This document shows positions 1 to 9,000 of a stretch of 64,000 bases of DNA, one piece after another; position 1 is the stretch's first letter; every line of letters starts with the position of its first letter. The translations under genes were made by a program, and so were the position numbers. The notes below the pieces were generated by a model that worked only from the letters and a program-made list of their open reading frames with translations, was not told the DNA's origin and searched no databases. Origin of the DNA: an uncultured Pedosphaera sp. (GTDB lineage: Bacteria > Verrucomicrobiota > Verrucomicrobiia > Limisphaerales > Pedosphaeraceae); NCBI GenBank assembly GCA_903918755.1, contig CAIXFN010000101.1:186001-250000 (forward strand). The letters run 5' to 3'.

Positions 1-389
1 GGGGATTGGAGCCAATGCACACCGGCGCCCTTGGGATCACCGCCCAGTCCCAGCCAATCGAGGTTGAGGCAACCGCAGGAAATTTCAAGACCCCGGCCCC
101 AGGCCTGACCGGTGGCCAGGACGAAAACCCCGCAGAGTAACACGGTCCAGGCCAGGGCGGCCCGCAACCAGACGCCACTCAACAAGGCCAGACCGCAGCA
201 GAGTTCCAACCAGGGGAGCACCACCGCGGTGAGGCGCAGCAGACCGGCCGGCAGGGGCAATTGATATGCCACCAAGTGGCTGAAAAAATCCTGGGGATTG
301 GCTAATTTTGACAGGGCAGCCCAAAGGAAAATGATCGCCAGCAACCCGCGGAGCAGGTGGCGGCGGTTGAGTTCCAGGGTGATTTTCAT
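1..389 (-). CDS. MauE/DoxX-family redox-associated membrane protein (partial, C-terminus outside window)
   Basis: The readable frame starts MKITLELNRRHLL and gives about 129 residues before the window edge, so the C-terminus is missing. It shows hydrophobic helices at roughly residues 13-25, 50-75 and 80-98, then the motif SCGC at about 107-110. That pattern is typical of the MauE/DoxX family, membrane proteins thought to pass electrons to periplasmic thiol proteins. Its ATG overlaps the stop of the upstream rhodanese gene (ATGA), so the two are translationally coupled. With the DsbA-like gene upstream this suggests a periplasmic disulfide or sulfur-redox role. The family call is good; the substrate is unknown. 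Confidence 0.72.
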   Translation of the reverse strand, partial: MKITLELNRRHLLRGLLAIIFLWAALSKLANPQDFFSHLVAYQLPLPAGLLRLTAVVLPWLELCCGLALLSGVWLRAALAWTVLLCGVFVLATGQAWGRGLEISCGCLNLDWLGLGGDPKGAGVHWLQS

Positions 390-1057
390 CGGGCGCCTCC
401 GGGGGCTGCCTGGGATTCGACCTGCCGGTATTCCACGAACCCGCCCGGCATTTCCCGGATATTGGTGTAGCCATACTGGCTCATCAGCAGACTCACGAGT
501 TGGTTGGACAGGGGACACGAAGCCGAACCGCAGTAAACCACGAACGGTGTGGCTTTGGGATATTTGGCAGCGAAGGCCGCGAAATCCGCCGGACTGCTCG
601 CCGCGGGAAGGGATATCGCGCCGGGAATGTGCTCGGTCTGGTAATACGCGGCGGCCCGGGCATCCACCAAAACGATTTGGCCGGTGGCCAGGAGTTGGCG
701 GGTCTCGGGCCAGGTCAGGCTGGGGACTGACGGGACCACGCTCGGGGCCGGGGCGATTGCGGGCGCGGCCACCGGGGCGACGGCCGCGGCGCGAGCGGCG
801 GTGGGAGATTCCGCTTCCAAGCTGAGACCCAGGGTTTCGTTGTTATACAGGGGGACAGGACCACGAGGGGACGTGGGCCCTTGATTGGCGGCCGGATTGG
901 CGCTCGCGGCGGTGTCTTTGGCAGGCAGGCTCCAGCGGACCCCCAGAGGGTTCATGGTGTTGAAGGCCAAACCAAGTAACAGCGCCACCACCAGCATCGC
1001 GCCCATGCGGGCGGCGGTGGGGGGCGTTTCGGGAACCGTGGAATCAAGCGGGTTCAT
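386..1057 (-). CDS. Membrane-anchored rhodanese-like domain protein
   Basis: 223 residues. One hydrophobic helix (about 18-33) follows a short cytoplasmic N-terminus. A low-complexity Ala/Pro-rich linker (about 85-113) leads to a single rhodanese domain (about 115-215). The active-site loop reads VVYCGSASCP, with the catalytic Cys near 176, so the domain is probably competent for sulfur transfer or thiol chemistry. I start at MNPLDST because the 21 upstream in-frame codons show no conserved features. There is no Shine-Dalgarno at this ATG. It lies 25 bases after the DsbA-like gene and overlaps the MauE/DoxX gene by four bases, so the three form one unit. Confidence 0.8.
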   Translation of the reverse strand: MNPLDSTVPETPPTAARMGAMLVVALLLGLAFNTMNPLGVRWSLPAKDTAASANPAANQGPTSPRGPVPLYNNETLGLSLEAESPTAARAAAVAPVAAPAIAPAPSVVPSVPSLTWPETRQLLATGQIVLVDARAAAYYQTEHIPGAISLPAASSPADFAAFAAKYPKATPFVVYCGSASCPLSNQLVSLLMSQYGYTNIREMPGGFVEYRQVESQAAPGGAR

Positions 1058-1082
1058 GAAAAGGGAGGAATTGGCTTGCCGG

Positions 1083-2186
1083 TTACCTGGCCGCCAGCAG
1101 CTTCTGAATTTCGGCCGCAAAAACGTTCACCGGCTGCGTGCCCACAATGATCAAGCCCCGGACATGGTCTCCCTCCGGCTTGCCAACGACAAAACTGGGA
1201 GTTCCGGAGATACCGACCGCTTCGGCCTCTTGACTGTCCTTTTTCAAGGCTGCCTCGAAGCCCTTGGCGTCCAGGCATGCCTGGAATTTCGGCAGGTCAA
1301 GGGTTGCGGCGGTAGCGGCAAGGAGAATATTGGTGGCGGTTAATTCGCTGCTGTGGGCGAAGAGCTTCTCGCGCATGGCCCAGTATTTGTCCTGCTGGTT
1401 GGCGCAGGCGGCGGCCAGCGCGGCGGGACCGGCGTTGGGATGGAAGGGGAGGGGAAGGTTACGGCTGATGATTCGCAACTTGCCCGTATCCACAAACTGC
1501 CGGACCAATTCAGGCATGATGGATTCGTGAAATTTCTTGCAGAAGGGACACTGGTAATCGGTGAATTCCACCAATACCACCGGGGCATCGGCCCGGCCCA
1601 TTACCGGACCGGCCAGGGTCACGGTGCCATATGTCGGAGGCTCCGGCGCCGGCGTGGGCGCGGCAGCGCGATTGGGTTGCGTTAACGCGATGCGCAGTTC
1701 ACGCAGTTCCTGCAGGATGGCGTCCGTTTGGTTGCCCGTGAGGGGACGTTTGCCACTCTCCGCCAGACTGGCCAGGAGCGGATCCAGGGGGACATCGTCA
1801 CCCGCCCGCTGCCAGCCATGGCGGGCATCATTGAACCAAACTTTCAGGCGGGGATGGGATAAACGCTGCAAGCCGCCCAAACCCAGGGGTGGCATCCCGC
1901 TGCCGGTTTGACCCAGGCGCACGGAATAGGCGCCTCCCTGGGCGGATAGCCGGAGTGCGTTGGCAGGGATGTTGGTGGATCCGGCGAATGGAAAATCGCC
2001 GGAAGCCCAAAAGATTTCACCATTCGCGCCCTCGAGGCTGAACATGAAATATCCGGTGCCGGAAAAGGGGCTGCCTTCAACTTGCACCCGGCCCTGGTAA
2101 TTCAGCACCACCCCATCCTGGGCCAGACCCTGGTTCTGTACTGCCAGAACCGCAAAAATAACCCAAAAAAATGATTTGATGCTCAT
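1083..2186 (-). CDS. Secreted DsbA-like thioredoxin-fold protein with N-terminal beta-sandwich module
   Basis: 367 residues. A signal peptide (MSIKSFFWVIFAVLAV..., cleavage near residue 22) is followed by a module beginning VVLNYQGRVQVEGSPFSGTG (about 26-120). That module recurs in secreted proteins of Verrucomicrobia. A helical and Pro-rich linker (about 150-186) connects it to a DsbA/thioredoxin-like domain (about 188-367) with the motif CPFC at 213-216 and the cis-Pro region GISGTPSFVVG. Expected role: oxidising or isomerising thiols of exported proteins. The start at the signal peptide is chosen over an upstream in-frame one. It is first in an operon with the rhodanese and MauE/DoxX genes. 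Confidence 0.82.
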   Translation of the reverse strand: MSIKSFFWVIFAVLAVQNQGLAQDGVVLNYQGRVQVEGSPFSGTGYFMFSLEGANGEIFWASGDFPFAGSTNIPANALRLSAQGGAYSVRLGQTGSGMPPLGLGGLQRLSHPRLKVWFNDARHGWQRAGDDVPLDPLLASLAESGKRPLTGNQTDAILQELRELRIALTQPNRAAAPTPAPEPPTYGTVTLAGPVMGRADAPVVLVEFTDYQCPFCKKFHESIMPELVRQFVDTGKLRIISRNLPLPFHPNAGPAALAAACANQQDKYWAMREKLFAHSSELTATNILLAATAATLDLPKFQACLDAKGFEAALKKDSQEAEAVGISGTPSFVVGKPEGDHVRGLIIVGTQPVNVFAAEIQKLLAAR

Positions 2187-2622
2187 GCAACCATTCGCTT
2201 GTCCAGCGGGGAAGCAGTTCGGTTTATCCAACTGCGCACCTGGCACCATCGCACCCGTTGTGGTGTTGTTACCAACTCTTCAGTTGACCGGCCCGTCGGT
2301 CAAGCAAATTAGGCTTGCGCTTTTCCTGCCCACCGCGCGCCAGCGGGGAACGCGTGAGGGAGGCCCTGCACCGTGATCGCGCGTAATCCGGCGGTAACCC
2401 GATTGCCACACAATTGACGCGCAATCGTTGGTGGCCGCCTGATGCGGCGGTGCGCTATTTTTGATTTGTGCCGCTGGCAGTTGGGTTGGGGCGCGGCCTG
2501 GTCGCGGTTGCGGCTTGACGACGCGCCTTGCGACTGGTTAGCTCGGCACGAAACACAGCGTAATCACGGATCGCCAGCATCCTGTGGCTTTTCGTCCATC
2601 AATGGAAAAGGGTAACTTGGAA
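2187..2622. promoter_or_regulatory. Divergent intergenic region between thiol-redox operon and LamG gene
   Basis: About 436 bases with no convincing gene, lying between two divergently transcribed units, so it should hold both promoters. It contains a perfect 7-base inverted repeat TTGACCG-N6-CGGTCAA at 2284-2303, which may be an operator or include a -35-like TTGACC on both strands. I see no other strong signal. Confidence 0.4.
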
Positions 2623-5397
2623 ATGAACGATATGTCTGATCTCATGAAGTCTAAAATCCTGCAGGCCGTGTGCCTGAGCGCACTCGCCGTAGTGCCCGCC
2701 CGGGCCGACGAAAAGTCGTCGATTCTCGCCGATGGCCCCAAAGCTTACTATCGATTTAACGACGATAGCAGCCGCGACATCATCAATTACAACCTCGGCA
2801 GCCTCGGCAGCGCGGGCAACGCTGTTCATGACCTGGCCACGATCACCGGCGGAGTGGTGCATTCCATTCCGGGGGCGATTGTGGGAGATTCCGACCGCGC
2901 GTCCTTTTTTGATTACACGACCCGCACTGAAATTCCTTTCGATCCCGGGGTGAATCCTCCGGCCACGCAGCCTTTTACGGTTGAAGCCTGGCTTTTGCCC
3001 TCCACCGATCAGGTGGGCTTGGGCATGGGCGCGATCTGCAATCGCTGGACGCAAGGCGGGGCGCGACAAGGCTGGGTGATTTATCAACGGGCGGCGGACA
3101 CCAACCATTGCACCACCTGCGGGCCTGGTCTCGGGTGGGAATTCCGGATGTACAACGGAGTGGATACCAGCACACACCTGGACGTGATCAGCGGGGTGCC
3201 CTTTGCTTTGGGTCAATGGCAGCATGTGGCAGCGGTTTATGATCCGGTGGGCGGCGATCCTACGCACGGCCAACTCGTCATTTACATCAATGGTGTGGCG
3301 GCGGCGACCAACATCAACACCTCCGCGACTCCGGGATATGGCGCCTGCACGGGTGACCATGATCCCGGCCAGGCGATCAACGGCCAACCGGCCCTCTCGA
3401 TTGGTGGTTACAATAATGCCAACAGCGGGACGGCCGGTTTTGCCAACCCCTGGTTCGGTGGCGCGGATGAATTTGCGATCTACGCCAGCAAACTGACCCC
3501 CGCCCAACTCCTGGCCCACTACCAGAACGGCACGAATGCCCAACGCAGCCAATCGTATCAGGCTCTGGTCCAGGGCGACCACCCGGTGGTTTATTTGCGT
3601 TTGAATGAAATCGCTCCGACCCCGGATCTGGCCAACAACAGTGGTGATGCGCGCAGTGCGGGCAACGGCATTCATAGTGCCGGGGTGAAGCACCCCGCCG
3701 CGAGTGCCCTCGCCGGACGCAAGGCGGGGAGCGGAGCTTCCTACCATCTGCGGAATGGCAACACCACCACGGACATCCCGTTCCAGGCGAACCTGAATCA
3801 GAATGCCGGAGTGCCGTTCACCTTCGAAACGTGGTTGCGGCCCACCAACGACCGGCAGAATCCCGGCGCAGCTCCCGTCAACAACCGTTATGTCAGTTCG
3901 GGAAACCGCACCGGTTGGGTCATCTTTCAGCGGGCTCCGGACGCCACGTATTCATCGGTTTCCGGCTATTCCGGCGTAGGTTGGAATTTCCGGATGTATT
4001 CGGGCGCCGGGGGCAGCGGACAGGACGTTACCACCGGAGTCTCCTACCAAATGGACCAGTGGCAACATTTCGTGGTGACCTGGGAACCTTACCAGGAAAA
4101 TGGAGATGTTCTCGGAAACGGTAATGATCAATGGGTCGGCGTGTTGACCGCCTACTTTAACGGGGTGCCGGTGGCCACGAATTCGGCGGCCAAGTATTCG
4201 GCGAACACCCAGTCGACGGAAGACGGAAGCCCGGCTTCGGATCTCGCCGTTGGGGGTTACAATGCGGCCTCCGGTTTAGGGGCGAATCCCTTCGAGGGCG
4301 ATGTGGATCAACTGGCCATCTACAACAACCTGGTGCTGACGACGAATCAAATCCTCGCCCACTACCAGGCGGGAACCAATGCGAATGTCAATGCCCCGAA
4401 TTATGCGAATTTGGTCTATTCGGCCGGCGTGGGCAGTATCACGAACAATAACGGGCAAACCTCGGAACGCGTGACGTTGCCGGCTTTGTTCCTCCAGTTC
4501 AATGATTCCGCTTATTTTGGCGCTGCCAACAACGGGACGCTGGGAGCGCTGGCGAATGGTAGCCTGGTCAACACAACCAACATCGCATCGGGTCCCCAAA
4601 GTCCCGCCTATGCTGGATTCACCGCGACCAATGCCGCCCTTTCCCTGGACGGCACCTCCCAATTCGCCAGCCTCAACAACCCGGCTGGTCTCAACATTTC
4701 CGGCCAGATCACTCTGGAAGCCTGGGTGCAACCCGCGGCGACGCTGCCCGGTGCGGTGGCCCGGATCATTTCGCATGGGCCGGACACTGTAACCGTTTAT
4801 CCCGTGGGCTATGTTAATGCCGTGACCAACACGAGCGAGGTTTACCTGCGGCTCGATGGCAACGGCGCCAATTACTCGGTCGGTTCGGCGCAATACAGCC
4901 TCGCCACGGGCAATACCGACATCCATCAGGCGACCGCGCCTGTGCCCGCTGAGGATCTCACCGGTTCCGCCTGGGTCCACTTGGTGGGAACTTATGACGG
5001 TTCCGCTTGGAACCTCTACCGCAACGGCGTTCTCCTGGCTTCCCAAGCGAGCGCCGTCGGCGCGGTGCCGGTGGCTGCGGGCGATTGGGCTATTGGCGCG
5101 ACCGGCCAGGGCTGGGGCGACAACTTTGCCGGCAACGTCGGCGACGTGGCAATCTACGACAAGGCCCTCACGGCCGCCCAAGTGGCGGGTCATTACGCCG
5201 CTGCCAAAGTGGGAACCAGCGGCATCACTATCACTCCCGCCCCCGGCGGCAAAGTGACGGTCACCTGGCCGGCGGGAACCACGCTGCAATCCGCCACCAA
5301 GGTGAGCGGCCCGTACACCAATGTGACCGGCTCGCCGGTTTCGCCGCTGACCGTCTCGGCCACGGCCGCCAAGTTCTATCGCTGGGTCTTGCAGTAA
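2623..5397 (+). CDS. Secreted protein with three LamG/concanavalin-like domains
   Basis: 924 residues from the ATG at 2623, which is preceded by AAAGGG; other in-frame starts lie at 2584, 2602, 2632 and 2644. A signal peptide ends near ...VVPARA. Three LamG-like (concanavalin A-like) beta-sandwich units follow at about 35-300, 305-610 and 625-865. The first two share PFTVEAWL/PFTFETWL, GWVIFQR/GWVIYQR, WQH(V/F)V and LLAHYQNGTN/ILAHYQAGTN signatures. The C-terminus (about 868-924) is a small beta module ending FYRWVLQ, seen on many secreted verrucomicrobial proteins. Likely role: binding of polysaccharide or another surface ligand; no catalytic domain is visible. It stands alone and ends at a strong terminator. 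Confidence 0.85.
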   Translation: MNDMSDLMKSKILQAVCLSALAVVPARADEKSSILADGPKAYYRFNDDSSRDIINYNLGSLGSAGNAVHDLATITGGVVHSIPGAIVGDSDRASFFDYTTRTEIPFDPGVNPPATQPFTVEAWLLPSTDQVGLGMGAICNRWTQGGARQGWVIYQRAADTNHCTTCGPGLGWEFRMYNGVDTSTHLDVISGVPFALGQWQHVAAVYDPVGGDPTHGQLVIYINGVAAATNINTSATPGYGACTGDHDPGQAINGQPALSIGGYNNANSGTAGFANPWFGGADEFAIYASKLTPAQLLAHYQNGTNAQRSQSYQALVQGDHPVVYLRLNEIAPTPDLANNSGDARSAGNGIHSAGVKHPAASALAGRKAGSGASYHLRNGNTTTDIPFQANLNQNAGVPFTFETWLRPTNDRQNPGAAPVNNRYVSSGNRTGWVIFQRAPDATYSSVSGYSGVGWNFRMYSGAGGSGQDVTTGVSYQMDQWQHFVVTWEPYQENGDVLGNGNDQWVGVLTAYFNGVPVATNSAAKYSANTQSTEDGSPASDLAVGGYNAASGLGANPFEGDVDQLAIYNNLVLTTNQILAHYQAGTNANVNAPNYANLVYSAGVGSITNNNGQTSERVTLPALFLQFNDSAYFGAANNGTLGALANGSLVNTTNIASGPQSPAYAGFTATNAALSLDGTSQFASLNNPAGLNISGQITLEAWVQPAATLPGAVARIISHGPDTVTVYPVGYVNAVTNTSEVYLRLDGNGANYSVGSAQYSLATGNTDIHQATAPVPAEDLTGSAWVHLVGTYDGSAWNLYRNGVLLASQASAVGAVPVAAGDWAIGATGQGWGDNFAGNVGDVAIYDKALTAAQVAGHYAAAKVGTSGITITPAPGGKVTVTWPAGTTLQSATKVSGPYTNVTGSPVSPLTVSATAAKFYRWVLQ

Positions 5398-5440
5398 GAT
5401 CGCAGGTCGCCAGTGGACGGAAGTCCATTGCAGAAGTTCA

Positions 5441-5471
5441 GAGGCCGGGATTCGTCCCGGCCTCTTTTTTT
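5441..5471 (+). terminator. Intrinsic terminator after the LamG gene
   Basis: A perfect 9-bp GC-rich stem, GAGGCCGGG / CCCGGCCTC, with a 6-base loop is followed directly by seven T residues. It lies 44 bases after the LamG stop codon and is the clearest Rho-independent terminator in the window. Confidence 0.9.
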
Positions 5472-5498
5472 GTACCAAAGGAACGGGGACGAATTCCG

Positions 5499-6008
5499 CT
5501 AAACCCGCCGCCCAACGATGATCAAGTCGCGCTCCACGTCATCGAGGACGGCGATGCGGGGCAGATGGCCCCAGCGGACGAAGCCGTGCTTCTCAAACAG
5601 GCGCAAACTGGGCTCATTGTGGCCGAATATGAACCCGAGCAGAGTGGTGACCCGCACGGCGGGAGCGTGCCGGAGGCAATGCTGCAAGAGTTGACTTCCC
5701 CAGCCCTGGCCCCGCGCCTCCGGGGCCAGATAAATGCTGATCTCGCAAGTCGCGTCGTAGGCCGGTCGGCCGTAAAAGGATGAGTAGCTCAGCCAGCCGA
5801 TCGTCCGTCCCGCTGCCTCCGCCAGCCACAGCGGCCGGCGGTCCGGGGAATGCTGGTCGAACCAGACCTGCCGGCTGGCGACGGTCACTGGTTCCGTGTC
5901 GGCCGTGACAAGGCGTGTCGGCACCGTGGAATTGTAAATGTCCACGATGACGGGGAGATCGGCGAGGGTGGCATCGCGGATCAGCAAACCAGAGGGTTCC
6001 GGATTCAT
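5499..6008 (-). CDS. GNAT N-acetyltransferase, phosphinothricin acetyltransferase-like
   Basis: 169 residues, the usual length for this GNAT group. IRDATLADLPVIVDIYN at the N-terminus and the acetyl-CoA loop region LAPEARGQGWGSQLL (about 94-108) match phosphinothricin/methionine-sulfoximine acetyltransferase-like proteins; FEKHGFVRWGHLP is the usual C-terminal motif. It would transfer acetyl from acetyl-CoA to the amine of a small molecule. Its ATG overlaps the stop of the EssC/FtsK-like ATPase by four bases, so it is translationally coupled to the WXG100 locus. That may be functional or just operon packing. Confidence 0.82.
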   Translation of the reverse strand: MNPEPSGLLIRDATLADLPVIVDIYNSTVPTRLVTADTEPVTVASRQVWFDQHSPDRRPLWLAEAAGRTIGWLSYSSFYGRPAYDATCEISIYLAPEARGQGWGSQLLQHCLRHAPAVRVTTLLGFIFGHNEPSLRLFEKHGFVRWGHLPRIAVLDDVERDLIIVGRRV

Positions 6009-9000
6009 GGCGTGGTGCTCGTGGGCGGGGGCGCGGCCGGACGCAAGTGGGCCTGGAGCCAGGCCTGTTCCGGGAGCGCGTAAGGGCGGAACACTTCCAG
6101 GTAGCCTTCCTGCTCGTTGTAGAACAGGGCCCGGTTGAGCCCCAACATATTCGCGCGGGGGTTATCGATCAGGCTCGCGGAATCATTGGCGCTCATTTGG
6201 AAGACGACCCGCATTTCGAATTCGCCAAAGGCTTTTTTGCTGAGGAAGCGGTTGACGTTGTTGTAGGTGTCGAAAGTCGCCAGCACATGGAAACCATGCG
6301 TCGGCCCTTCGCAAATGAGCTGATTCAGCAGGGTGGCCGGATTCGGACCTGCTTCGGCATCCGGGGCGGCAAAGCCAAAATCCTCCTCGTACCGCAATTT
6401 GGCATAGCGCTGCATGCCATGGAAAAACAGGAAAGTGGCGGGGGGCGTTGCCATGGATTCAGCCGCGGCTTGTTGCTGTAATTCCCCGACCAGGGATTGC
6501 AACAAGCCGCCGAGATCACCGCTTTTGGGCACCAACACTGGGTGGGGGAGCAGCGCGATAATCTTTTCGAGGTAATCGCGCGCCGGTGATCCGGGAGGGG
6601 AGCCGTGAACCAGGATGAACCGGGCCGTGCCGGGCGGGTATTGCGCGGCGAGCGCAATCAGGGCAAGTGAGAGTATGGCCAGGGCGGCGTCATCCCGCTG
6701 CCCCACCAGCAGTAGATTGTTGCCGGATTGACGGTGGAAAATCGCCTCCGTGGGCCCCTTGATGGAATTGGGCGCGCCCAGCCAAATCCGCGGGGCGAGC
6801 GCCGGGGCGGTCACCGGGTGGGCGAGGAGTTGCGTGAGCAGCGGATTCTCTCCGGCTTCGGCCGGGGCATCCCCTTCGTAAACCAACGGTCCGGGATAAG
6901 CCACTCCGCTGGCGCGCGCCTTGGCGCTCACCAGGTCCAGGTATTGATCGCGAACTTCATCCGAAAGCCAGACGGTTTGGAAGGGACTGTTGCCGGCCAT
7001 GTCCCCGGCCGCATCATTGTAAATTCCCTCGCCCGGTCGGGACAACAGCCGCGGGGCGGGGTTGTTTTCGTCCATGATGAGGTACGAATCGGCCTCATTG
7101 CACTGCAAGGCGATCCGGATAACCATTTGTCCCATGGTCGTGCGGGCGACCGTGTAGGCGCCGCCCAGGGTTTGGGAGCCCAGGAGGACATGGATCCCGA
7201 AGGCCCGACCCTGGCGTACGATCCGGTCCAGCAGCACGGAAGCGGACTGGGAGATTTTGTCGTCCTCCACGAAGAATTCCTGAAACTCGTCGATTAATAG
7301 CAACGAACGCGGCAGGGGTGGGGATCCTCCGGACCGCTGGTAGCCGGCAATATCCTGCACGCCCAAGTCACGGAACAAGTCGCCGCGGCGCTTTAATTCC
7401 CCGTCGAGTCGTTGCAGCACACTGAGGCCGAACTCCCGGTCACTTTCGATGGCCACGACCCGGGCATGCGGCAATCGTTTGGCGCCGTAGCACTTGAATT
7501 CCACGCCCTTCTTGAAGTCCACCAGGTAGAATTCGACCTGCTCCGGGCTGCACCATAAGGCCAGATTGGTGATGATGACGTGGAAGAGGGTGGACTTCCC
7601 GGACCCGGTTTTGCCGGCGATCAGGCCGTGCTGGCGGGTGCCTTTGCCCATGGCCAGATATTGGAGTTTGGTCGCGCCGGTCCGCCCGATTGCCACGCGC
7701 AATTCGAGGGCGGTTTGGCCGGTCCACATTTCTGCCGCCGCCGGGGCCACCTGGGAGAAGGGGACCTGGACGCGGCCGGAATCCTTGCTCGCCCGTCCCA
7801 CCCGATGAATGAATTCCGTGGCCGCATCCGCCGCCGGTGGCGCCTCCGGCACCAGGGTCAGCCCCGGCAGCCACTGGCCGGTGAGCAGAAACTCATTGCC
7901 CTTCCAACCGACCGCCACGCTGGTGGCCCGCAATTCGTCCGGGACGAAATCCTGCGGGCACGGTTGTCGGCGGTCCCAATGAATCAGCGTGTAGACACCA
8001 CAGCGTGCCCCGCTGGCCGCGATGCTCAGCAGCCGCCGGGCCGCCGTCTCGCTGAAGTTGGCGGGAAAGTCCGCCACCACCAGGAAGTGATACTTCTCGG
8101 CGATATCACCCGCCTGCGCGTTGTACTCGGCGATCGTGGGATACTCATTCCGGAGGTACATCTGGATGACTTTCTCCATGTGCTCGTTCAGTTCCGCGAG
8201 CTTTTCCTCGATCTGGGCGGTTTGGGTCCAAATGCGGTGATTGATCAATTGCTCCGCGTGATCAGCCAGATGCATGACCCCCGCAAAACTCTGGCCCAGA
8301 CCAATCGGATCGATAATGGTGAACTGACAGCGTCCGGGTGCCGTCACGGAGAGCAGTCGGAGAACAACATTATTCAGCATGCCCGCCATTTCCTCCCGGC
8401 GCGGTCCGGGGCTTTCCAGGAGCAGGGAGCCGGAATCCGGATACGTCAGAAGCAAAGGCAGGGTAAACCGTGCCGGTCCGGGCAATGCCAGCCGGGGATC
8501 TTTTGGCAGGGCGCCGGCCAGGAGAGCGACATCGACTTCCAAGTGGCCAAAGGGGGCGGCATTGCCAAAGGTTTTCGGCGGACTCCAGTTTGCCCAGGAG
8601 GTGGCGTTCCAGGGGGGAAACTGCCGATTGGCCTCGGCCCTGGCGGCCGTAAAGGATTCATAGAGCGGGCGGAGCGCGATCGTCCATTCCGCCGCCAGGC
8701 TTTGCCAGCGCGAATCCAATTCGGACCGCAGCCGGGTGTCATTCGCCCCGGTCGCGGTTTGCAGTTCCTGCGCCTGGGAGTCGGTGGTGAGCCGGAGGCT
8801 GGCCAGAACCTCCGTGGTTTGTCGTTCCAGGCGGGCCGATTGCTCCCGGAATAAGCGCTCGCAGGTGCCCCCGGCCCGCAGCGTCTTCTCGTCCGCCCGA
8901 ATCCGGCAAGCCACCCGCTGGTCGGCGGCGGTTTCGAGGGCCGCCTTGAGTTCTTCATCAATCTGGTGGCTCACTTTCTGGAATTTTTCCCGGATGCCGG

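Noticed and set aside
2599-3747. 382-codon minus-strand frame opposite the LamG gene
   Set aside because: The plus strand has a signal peptide, repeated LamG motifs and a terminator; the minus translation has no recognisable features.
7580-8854. 424-codon plus-strand frame opposite the EssC-like ATPase
   Set aside because: Shadow frame; the minus strand has the Walker motifs and operon overlaps.
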